Of a stretch of DNA of 64,000 nt, positions 53,585-60,712 are shown one piece after another. Source of the stretch: Cylindrotheca closterium. Lineage: Eukaryota > Bacillariophyta > Bacillariophyceae > Bacillariales > Bacillariaceae. The position numbers and the translations under genes were made by a program. The notes under the pieces are model-generated. The model did no database searches and was not told the DNA's origin. It was given only the letters and a program-made list of their open reading frames with translations. The first letter of the stretch is position 1. Each line of letters opens with the position of its first letter. Where the stretch lies: contig CAKOGP040002491.1 of NCBI GenBank assembly GCA_933822405.4, forward strand, positions 44,865-108,864. Reading direction: 5' to 3'.

Positions 53585-55468
53585 ATGACCATTACGGACT
53601 TCACCGTGCGCAAAAAGAGCTACCGCTATCTCACCACCCAGGCGAGCTACCCAAACCATGATTCCAAGGCGGTCCTCGATGCCTTTGATCCCACCAAGGA
53701 CCTTCAGTTGCAAGATCTCAACAGCCTTGTCGAAAAGGGTGTACAAGGAGGCGCCCCCGCCTGGTATACGGGATGGCCCAAGGAACAGGTGAACAACTTT
53801 AATTTTTGGCATCGTCCAATGATTAGGTACACAACGGTTGGCGAAAAGAAAGAACAGCACTTCGATAAGTTGTACGTGCTGGACCATGACGTTCTGGAGA
53901 ACGGGAGCGACCCACTGGCATTCTCTTGGCCGGCAAAGGCCTTCTCAAAAACCGATCCGGTTAAGGTTCCAAAGTTGGAGGCGTGGTTGATAAACGAGGC
54001 GCTCGAGCAGGATCACTCCAAGCTGTTCGTGATGGAGGATATCACTGACGAAGATCCTGAGATGGCCTACGACCTACTGGTTACACGCAAGCGAATGCCC
54101 ATTCCCAAGGAGTTCTTGGATATCGCTTGGGACGGATCGTCGGCACGCGAAGTCTTGCAATTGGTGATTGACAGAATCAAGATTCTCGCCAACAGCGAGG
54201 AGCCTGAAAAAATTTTGGAAGTGCATGAAAAGTTCCGGCACTTCGTGAACCATTGGCGCGTGGCTAACACGGTCATCGGGAGAGATCAGCTTTCAAAGAA
54301 CGTCGGAGAACCCGCTGTTCTCACTGCGACATCCGCCCGACGCTGGGTTTCCGGAGTAATCAATTCGGATTTCGCCGGATTGGACTCGGAGGACTCAATT
54401 GGAAATTCCCCCGACAAGACCTACGAACTGCTCACCAAGACCTTGGCAGCTGTGGAGGAGAGTAATAAGACGACAAAGACCTCCGTGGAATCGCTTTCGG
54501 AGGTAGTGGTAGCGGGCATCCATGGACAAGCATCGGACAAGGTGCCCCCAAATACAGTGGAGAAGAAGTGGCCCACAAGACTCTCCTATCTGAAGAGAGT
54601 GGCTGGTACTACGACCTCAGTGCAGCTTCCCATCCTCTGGCATGAGCTAGCAAAGTGTAAGAAGCACGAATCAATTGGAATTGTGCAGTCCCTGCTGGAT
54701 GACGAGGCCGAAAAATTGAATCTCAATTTGGAATTCATCGTTTCAGCCCGAGTAATCAAGAGCCTGGTGGAATTGGAATTTTGTTCGCGCGGCGACGTTG
54801 AAAAGGGGTTGAACGTGTTTAATAGTGTCTGTTTCCAGCACTACAAAAATGCAAACGCGATCAACGATTACAACAAGAGCGATTACTGGTTGACGGGCGA
54901 AAAGACGACCGCGTCAATGAAGGATCATCAAGCCCACGACAAGATCAAGCACGCTATCTTCCCAAGGGATCCCATGCAGTTCCGTGAGATGGTCAATAGT
55001 ATGCGGGTATTCTACCTTGTAGTGTTTGGAAAAACACATCCACTGACAGCCGTGTACGAAAAGTTTGCAAAGAATGTGGATTTGATCGCAAGAAAAATGG
55101 GAGTGTCCCAACAGGAGCGAGCACTCGAGCGTTTTCTCTTCGGAATCTATTCCCGAATTGATCATCGTTACTTTGAGCATTTGGTGAGGTCCGGCACAAA
55201 CGCAGAAGAAAACCTACCAGACTTGGGCACCTACATGGAGACATGCTACCATGGAGGAAGCCTACCAGAGTCAAGCTTGTTTGTTGTCGCCAAGGACCCT
55301 GTAGGACCTGGTGGAACAGGAGACAAGACAGAGAGTCAGCTGAAGAGAGAGAAGGAAAGGGCCCAGGGACATCCCGAAAAAATCTGTAGATTTCAACCAA
55401 AGCACCCCCTGCCGCAGGAAGATATGTATTTCCCTTGGCGGTCCGCTTGTCGACGGGAACAGGCCTAA
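53585..55468 (+). CDS. Gag-like protein of the retroelement
   Basis: 627-aa intact frame, first gene after A1, with an ATG at 53585 about 40 bp beyond the repeat. I recognise no named domain. The N-terminal part (SYRYLTTQASYPNHDSK, WPKEQVNNFNFWHRPMIR) and the mostly helical C-terminal two-thirds fit a capsid-like structural protein, the expected content of ORF1 in DIRS-order elements. It has no zinc knuckle itself; a separate small frame downstream carries a CCCH finger. Its last codons lie in a 38-bp sequence repeated just after the stop. Base composition is more GC-rich than the following noncoding array. Gag identity is inferred from position and length. Confidence 0.7.
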   Translation: MTITDFTVRKKSYRYLTTQASYPNHDSKAVLDAFDPTKDLQLQDLNSLVEKGVQGGAPAWYTGWPKEQVNNFNFWHRPMIRYTTVGEKKEQHFDKLYVLDHDVLENGSDPLAFSWPAKAFSKTDPVKVPKLEAWLINEALEQDHSKLFVMEDITDEDPEMAYDLLVTRKRMPIPKEFLDIAWDGSSAREVLQLVIDRIKILANSEEPEKILEVHEKFRHFVNHWRVANTVIGRDQLSKNVGEPAVLTATSARRWVSGVINSDFAGLDSEDSIGNSPDKTYELLTKTLAAVEESNKTTKTSVESLSEVVVAGIHGQASDKVPPNTVEKKWPTRLSYLKRVAGTTTSVQLPILWHELAKCKKHESIGIVQSLLDDEAEKLNLNLEFIVSARVIKSLVELEFCSRGDVEKGLNVFNSVCFQHYKNANAINDYNKSDYWLTGEKTTASMKDHQAHDKIKHAIFPRDPMQFREMVNSMRVFYLVVFGKTHPLTAVYEKFAKNVDLIARKMGVSQQERALERFLFGIYSRIDHRYFEHLVRSGTNAEENLPDLGTYMETCYHGGSLPESSLFVVAKDPVGPGGTGDKTESQLKREKERAQGHPEKICRFQPKHPLPQEDMYFPWRSACRREQA

Positions 55469-55513
55469 AGGTTTCACTTGGTGTTCCGCTCGTCGATGGA
55501 ACAGGCCTAAAGG
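55434..55513 (+). repeat. Imperfect 37-38 bp direct repeat spanning the gag-like stop codon
   Basis: Copies at 55434-55471 and 55477-55513 share the frame CTTGG..TCCGCT.GTCGA.GGAACAGGCCTAAAGG. The TAA stop of the gag-like gene lies in the first copy. Confidence 0.75.
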
Positions 55514-55788
55514 AATAGAAATAGACCTCTAATAGAAAAATTCATTTGTTTATTGATTTTTTCTCTTCTTAAATGTCAAAAATATCTTGGTCTCAAAAGC
55601 GGTCCCGCGGTTTTGATTGAGAGGTTTCATTCAATCCTTTAAAAAAGTACATTTTGATCGCGAGCCAAAGTTGTCAATAGACAGGCGCGGTTGCCTCTGC
55701 AGAGGTCCCATCAATCCACGGTTGCGCTTGAAGAAGTCCCACCCCCTGCACCTGGTTGCGCTTGCAGACAAATTGGAAAATTACAATT

Positions 55789-56667
55789 ATGGTGAAGATT
55801 CAAACTTCTCTGTAAATGATCGCAAAAAAATCAAAATTCTCTGTAGAAAATCGTGAAACTTGTTAAGTAATACTTATTGGTTCAATTCTACGATTATCTA
55901 CAGAGATTTTTGACAACCATCGACAGAGAACTTTGAATCTTCACGATCAACTACAGACTTTTGTTATATGTAAGGTGGTGGCGCGTTAAATGAAAATTAC
56001 CTGTAGATGATCGTGAAGACAAAAAACTCTCTGTAGATGGTCGTGAAAATTCAAAATTCTCTGTAGATAATCGTGAAACTTGTTAAGTAACACTTATCGG
56101 TTCAATTCCACGATTATCTACAGAGATTTTTGAATTTTCACGACCATCTACAGAGAATTTTGAATCTTCACGATCACCTACAGACTTTTGTTGTATATAA
56201 GGTGATGGCGCGTTAAATGAAAATTACCTGTAGATGATCGTGAAGACAAAAAATTCTCTGTAGATGGTCGTGAAAATTCAAAATTCTCTGTAGATGATCG
56301 TGGAACTTGTTAAGTAATACTTATTGGTTCAATTCCACGATTATCTACAGAGATTTTTGAACTTTCACGACCATCTACAGAGAACCTTTTGTCTTCACGA
56401 TCATCTACAGAGAATTTCTTGTTCTACGCGACTGTTGTTAAGTAATATAAGGTGGCGCTTTAAATGAAATAGGCCTTAAAAACCTGTAGATGGTCGTGAA
56501 AACTCAGGAAAAAACCTGTAGATAATCGTGAAGATCGAAGATTCTCTGTAGATGGTCGTGGGTTTGTTAAGTACTAGTTATTGGTTCACAATCACAATTA
56601 TCTACAGAGAATTTTCGATTTTCACGACCATTTACAGGTTTTCCTGAGTTTACACGACCATCTACAG
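55789..56667. repeat. Array of four tandem long hairpins made of a ~15-bp motif
   Basis: The motif CTGTAGATNNTCGTGA occurs about eleven times on the plus strand and about twelve times on the minus strand, grouped as blocks of three direct followed by three inverted copies: block 1 55789-55956 (most degenerate), block 2 56001-56183, block 3 56228-56410, block 4 56484-56667. In each block the arms (~70-77 nt) are near-complementary, around a ~30-nt loop containing a related TTAAGTANNNNTTATNGGTTCA sequence. In block 2 the two variable bases run GA, GG, AA and then mirror as AA, GG, GA. Blocks 2 and 3 are 227 bp apart, and each is followed by AAGGTGNTGGCGCGTTAAATG-like sequence. The region is AT-rich and noncoding. 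Confidence 0.88.
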
Positions 56668-56781
56668 ATATTTGAGGCCTTTTGCAATTTCTCGCACTGG
56701 CGGAAGGACAATGGCTCGCTTTTCTCCTTCTGGAAGGAGTGCCATTTTTGACCAAAAAAATCAGTTACAGATTTTTTCGGC

Positions 56782-57042
56782 ATGTCCCAGAAGAAGAGCC
56801 TGGGCAAATCAGTAAAAAATCCTGACATGAACGAAGAACATCGCTACACCGGACAAACTACTACTGAGTTAATCAAACGGACAGGCGAACAGCCTCCAAA
56901 GCACGCCAACGGAAGGGAACTGTGCCTCATTTGGCACACAAAGGGCGAATGCAAGGAGAACTGTGAACGTAAGCATTCCCATTGTAAGCTGACTGACGAG
57001 GAAGCAACCGCAATGAAGGATTATGTAAATAAGAATAAGTGA
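56782..57042 (+). CDS. Small CCCH zinc-finger protein of the retroelement
   Basis: 86-aa frame beginning MSQKKSLGKSVKNPDMNEE. The segment RELCLIWHTKGECKENCERKHSH gives Cys-x8-Cys-x3-Cys-x3-His, a CCCH-type zinc finger as found in RNA-binding proteins and in some retroelement gag proteins. It sits between the hairpin array and the RT frame, so it may be the nucleic-acid-binding part of gag, separated from the main gag-like frame by the array. Whether it is expressed alone is unknown. Rich in Lys and charged residues, compatible with RNA binding. Confidence 0.68.
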   Translation: MSQKKSLGKSVKNPDMNEEHRYTGQTTTELIKRTGEQPPKHANGRELCLIWHTKGECKENCERKHSHCKLTDEEATAMKDYVNKNK

Positions 57043-57153
57043 GATGGAGGCCGGGAATCATCGGATTCTTGCAGGCCATCTCAATCGGACCCACTTTTGT
57101 TATGATCTACTTTAATTGGAGGTAGTGCTAATACTATAGGTGAGCTGGTTGCG

Positions 57154-59343
57154 TTGGCTAATGAAACTTATTTAAAACACGGTTGGCAAGTCACTGCTCG
57201 TTTATTCCGTTCAGATGATGCTGCACCAGACATTGATAAGCTTCCGCACCCTGCCGCACCAATGCTACACCGAGTAATGAAAAATGGGGCTCCTGTGGTG
57301 GTTCATTCGGAGCCATGGAGCCAGAGCCAACTTGACATGCGAGTCGCTCGGGGCTGTCACTCATCAGCAAACGAATTCAAAGAATTTCTGATGGAGGAGT
57401 TTTTGGATTTTGGAAGGAAGGGATTTTGGATCCTACTTCCATATGACGCCATCAAGGACGAGAAAGGACTTTGCCTTTCTCCAAATGGCTGCGTACCACA
57501 AGATAACAGAAGACCGCGGATGATTGTTGATTATTCGTTCTGGGGACTCAATGACAAGACAATGAAACTTGCCCCAGAGGGCGCCATGCAATTCGGCACG
57601 GCCCCACTACGCATCCGTGAGGCACTCATGAAGGCAAACCCGGACTATGGGCCAGTTTACATGTACAAGAACGACATGTCGGATGGTTTCTACCGCATCC
57701 GGCTGTCAACTACCGGCGCACTCAAGCTTGGAGTCATTTTACCGCGTTTCGAGGGACTTCCACAATTGGTTGCACTACCACTTGTGCTTCCAATGGGTTG
57801 CACAGAAAGTCCTCCATGGTTCTGTGCTTTCACGGAAACCGTTGCCGACTTGACAAATGTTGACTTGCAACAAAACAAGCGAGTGCCACCGCATCCTTTG
57901 GGAAAGGCAGCAGCCATCACTGACTTTGAAGTGAGGGACGCACAAGTAGTGAGACCTATACCAAAATCTCACCAGCCACTGACTTACCAGCGCCCATTGA
58001 AGAAGATGGAAGTATTTGTGGACGATTTTGTTGGAATGGGCCAAGACCATCCAAGCAATCCCTTGACAAATCAACGAGCCGTCCTCAGCCACAACATTGA
58101 CAAGGTCTTCCAACCGAATCGACCCACCAACAATCAGTGGCGAAAAGAGCCACAGTCACAATCGAAAATGGCCAAGGGAGATGCCTCTTGGCACACAATC
58201 AAAGAAGCCTTGGGTTGGAACTGGGGAGCGACAACAAAGACATTGCAATTGAAAGAGAAACGAGTGAGCAAGGCCCTGTCACTCCTGGGCAAGGTCTTGG
58301 ATTGCAAACGCGTCTCCCTGAAACGATGGCAGCAGGTGTTAGGAGTCTTACGAAGCCTGCAGCCAGGAATGTCGGGCAGTGAGGGACATTTCTCCCTGCT
58401 GCAGGATGCACTGATTCGACAGGTGGATTGTAGGGTGCGGTTGACTCCTGAGGTCCATGAGCAACTGGAAATCTTCCAAGATTTTCTTCATGGCCATGCG
58501 AAGCGCCCCACAACACTTGAAGAACTGGTACCAGGCGTTGACTTACACGTTGGCGCTTGCGATGCGGCAAAGTCGGGAAGGGGAGGAGTGTGGTTCACAG
58601 ACGATGGAGAGGCCATCGTCTGGCGCGAACCATACCAAGAAGCAGTGAAAAAAGAGGTTATTTCCGATCACAATCTGACAGGAAAACTTACCAACTCAGA
58701 CTTGGAGCTGGAAGGCACCGTCCTCCATCATTTTGTCCTTGGAAAGACCGCCCAGGTGGAAGGCGAAACCACTTATACTGGCTGTGATGACACACCAGCA
58801 GTGTCATGGCGCACAAAAGGATTGTCCACCTCTCGAAAGGCAAGAGCAAGAATATTACGGTTAGCGGCAGGATTACAGCGGGAACAAAGAGCACATCATC
58901 GTATTGGGCACTTATCTGGAACGAACAATCGAATTGCCGACGATGCTAGCCAACTGTGGCACCTGTCTGACGCCGAATTTATCTCATATTTTAATTGCAC
59001 GTATCCACAGATCAACTCTTGGCAACTGTACAGGATGCCAAACGCCGTGAACTCCTTGATGACATCCGTGCTGTTGAACTCAGAATCGAACACGGAGTCT
59101 GTCCTTCAAAAGTTGCAAAGGCATACTCTGTCTGGACCACATGGGTTGCCTTCTGCGACAGCCTCACCCTTGACCCAGGATTGTCAGCGGTCGACGATCC
59201 CTTGCTCATCATCCTCCTCTTTGGAACCCAATGGCGACATGGAAAAATTGCCCCCAGTAAGAGACAGGTCCGGGGTCAAACGGCTGAAGCTGCCATGCGC
59301 CAGGTGGGCCAGGCCTTTTCCTCATTGGGACTGCTCAATCTGA
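57154..59343 (+). CDS. Reverse transcriptase-RNase H of the DIRS-order element
   Basis: Open frame of ~729 codons with no ATG at its 5' end (first Met in frame near 57262), so translation may begin there or depend on the preceding frame. RT motifs in order: MIVDYSFWGLND (fingers), YKNDMSDGFYRIRLS (motif A aspartate), LPMGCTESPPWF (motif B), MEVFVDDFVGMG (motif C, VDD), then connection helices including LLGKVLDCKRVSLKRWQQVLG as in DIRS/Ty3-type RT. RNase H follows with GACDAAKSGRGGVWF, LELEGTVLHHF, TYTGCDDTPAVSW and IADDASQLWH, providing the four acidic positions. All key RT residues look intact. The 3' 349 bp overlap the recombinase frame in another reading frame. Confidence 0.88.
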   Translation: MANETYLKHGWQVTARLFRSDDAAPDIDKLPHPAAPMLHRVMKNGAPVVVHSEPWSQSQLDMRVARGCHSSANEFKEFLMEEFLDFGRKGFWILLPYDAIKDEKGLCLSPNGCVPQDNRRPRMIVDYSFWGLNDKTMKLAPEGAMQFGTAPLRIREALMKANPDYGPVYMYKNDMSDGFYRIRLSTTGALKLGVILPRFEGLPQLVALPLVLPMGCTESPPWFCAFTETVADLTNVDLQQNKRVPPHPLGKAAAITDFEVRDAQVVRPIPKSHQPLTYQRPLKKMEVFVDDFVGMGQDHPSNPLTNQRAVLSHNIDKVFQPNRPTNNQWRKEPQSQSKMAKGDASWHTIKEALGWNWGATTKTLQLKEKRVSKALSLLGKVLDCKRVSLKRWQQVLGVLRSLQPGMSGSEGHFSLLQDALIRQVDCRVRLTPEVHEQLEIFQDFLHGHAKRPTTLEELVPGVDLHVGACDAAKSGRGGVWFTDDGEAIVWREPYQEAVKKEVISDHNLTGKLTNSDLELEGTVLHHFVLGKTAQVEGETTYTGCDDTPAVSWRTKGLSTSRKARARILRLAAGLQREQRAHHRIGHLSGTNNRIADDASQLWHLSDAEFISYFNCTYPQINSWQLYRMPNAVNSLMTSVLLNSESNTESVLQKLQRHTLSGPHGLPSATASPLTQDCQRSTIPCSSSSSLEPNGDMEKLPPVRDRSGVKRLKLPCARWARPFPHWDCSI

Positions 59344-60128
59344 GGATGAACCGATATGCACCAGGAACAATGGACTTTTGTTGGACACCGCTGCTGAAAA
59401 GTTGGAAGAAAGAGGATCCAGCAGCACAACGAGTACGCCCATTGCCCAAGTCCTTGTCAAGGCAAGCATCAAAGCTTGCCAAAAAACCCACAAGTACGCA
59501 TGCCGCAAAGCTAATGCATCGATTGATGTGGTTGGGGTTTTTCTTTTTGTTACGTTCTGGCAAATTTCTGTCAAAAGGGGGTACACAATTTCCTTTCAAG
59601 TTGAAGCAAGTGTTTTTTCATATCAACGACGCAGAATTTCGTGGCGACGTCATTCCCCTTCGCCTCCTGGACATGCCACTTGTGACATTCGCCGGTCTGA
59701 TATTTGACAAACAAAAAAAAACGGTGCCAGACAAAAAGATCTGATTGGGCATGTCATTAAATGGCGACAACCCAACAGCTACGCTGATTGCCATTGTCCG
59801 ACACCTTCAACAGAGTCAACACACAACTGGCGACACCCCCCTGTTCACCTACTACTCCGAGTTTGGAGTCCCTTGCAATGTCACAGATCGAATGATGACA
59901 AAATATTTGAGAGCAGTTGCTCTCTCCGTGGAGGTCGATCGACCTCCCACAATCGGTGCTCTTCGATGCACCGGGGTTACCGCGCTTCTGGAAGGCAATA
60001 TCCCGACTAGTCTCATCAAACTACTCGGTCGGTGGCGCTCCAATGAAGTTTTTCGATATCTTCACACACAGTCCGAGCCTTTGATGCAACGCTTGACCGA
60101 TGTTCTTGTTGATCACGTCGGGCACTAG
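58995..60128 (+). pseudogene. Tyrosine recombinase of the retroelement, frame broken
   Basis: The first half (58995-59744) is helical with LMHRLMWLGFFFLLRSGKFL, the expected position of the first catalytic Arg, and stops at an in-frame TGA (59742-59744). The second half continues in the same frame (to 60128) with TIGALRCTGVTALLEGNIPTSLIKLLGRWRSNEVFRYLH, which matches the YR box with Arg, the GRW/H position and the nucleophilic Tyr. Just before the stop is a run of nine A (~59710-59719). The sequence after it reads more like a recombinase (KNGAR...LIGHV) in a neighbouring frame, suggesting two compensating indels instead of a simple nonsense change. The start overlaps the RT-RNase H frame, as in other DIRS-order elements. 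Probably inactive in this copy. Confidence 0.78.
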
Positions 60129-60175
60129 CGTTTTTTTCCACCCACCACACCCTGGGCGGCAACAAGATGGCCGAA

Positions 60176-60316
60176 TGGAGGAAACCAGCGCTTGCGCTGG
60201 GGGATTGGGGGCCAACAGCTAGTAACAACTGTCAGCCCAAAAACATCATTGAAACTCTTTTAGGCCCAATTGGAGTCTGCGAAATCCAAAGCAATTGAGA
60301 AGGATGAGCAATCGCT
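60176..60316 (+). repeat. Split direct repeat B1
   Basis: Begins TGGAGGAAACCAGCGCTTGC and ends GAGCAATCGCT, shared with B2. It has an 8-bp insertion (GATTGGGG-type) near its start relative to B2 and runs directly into A2. It contains the inverted repeat CCAGCGC-TT-GCGCTGG at 60185-60200. Confidence 0.85.
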
Positions 60317-60545
60317 GCAGGTGTTGGCTAGCGAAGGACGGACTGATCGGAACGCCCAAGTACGTATGCAAAGAAGGTACAGTAGCAGGACAGTGGAAAG
60401 CTACGTACCAAAGAGGTTGTGAAAGAAGTTGGTGAATGAGCTGCAGCTCAGTTGCAGCTCAGTTGCAGCTCATTCCTTTTGAAAAGACTGCTCTGTATTT
60501 GACAGAGTGAATTTGAAGTCTAGGAATAAATAGTTATTAAGATTA
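60315..60545 (+). repeat. Split direct repeat A2
   Basis: Second copy of A1 with a single version of the 116-bp unit. Its GCAGCTCAGTT-type short repeat has one copy more than in A1. Confidence 0.87.
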
Positions 60546-60565
60546 CCCTAGTCCCACCTCACCCT

Positions 60566-60698
60566 TGGAGGAAACCAGCGCTTGCGCTGGGGGCCAACAG
60601 CTAGTAACAACTGTCAGCCCAAAAACATCATTGAAACTCTTTTAGGCCCAATTGGAGTCTGCAAAATCCAAAGCGATTGAGAAGGATGAGCAATCGCT
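60566..60698 (+). repeat. Split direct repeat B2 (right terminus)
   Basis: Second copy of B1, ending CAATCGCT at 60698, where similarity to B1 stops and the LINE-type sequence begins. It also carries CCAGCGC-TT-GCGCTGG (60575-60590). Confidence 0.85.
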
Positions 60699-60712
60699 TC
60701 TTTTCTGGCGAA

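Larger units (their letters stand above)
53210..60698 (+). mobile_element. Tyrosine-recombinase retrotransposon (DIRS order, Ngaro-like split direct repeats)
   Basis: A 7.5-kb element with the order A1 (53210-53545), gag-like gene, hairpin array, CCCH zinc-finger gene, RT-RNase H, tyrosine recombinase, B1 (60176-60316), A2 (60315-60545), B2 (60566-60698). A1 matches A2 and B1 matches B2 in direct orientation, and B1 runs directly into A2. This A1-genes-B1-A2-B2 plan is the split direct repeat structure described for Ngaro-, PAT- and VIPER-like members of the DIRS order, which integrate through a tyrosine recombinase instead of a DDE integrase. The YR frame overlapping the RT-RNase H frame supports the assignment. 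No protease, DDE integrase or methyltransferase is seen. A1 and A2 differ at only a few bases outside a duplication, suggesting a fairly recent copy. Confidence 0.85.

Noticed and set aside
55617..55856. 79-codon frame before the hairpin array
   Set aside because: It runs into the repeat array and has no domain character.
55789..56667. CRISPR-like array of short repeats
   Set aside because: Copies alternate in orientation and form hairpins, the intervals are themselves repeated, and the context is a eukaryotic retroelement.
53210..60545. LTR retrotransposon with A1 and A2 as LTRs
   Set aside because: No TG...CA ends, no DDE integrase or protease; a tyrosine recombinase is present and a second repeat pair (B1/B2) brackets A2.
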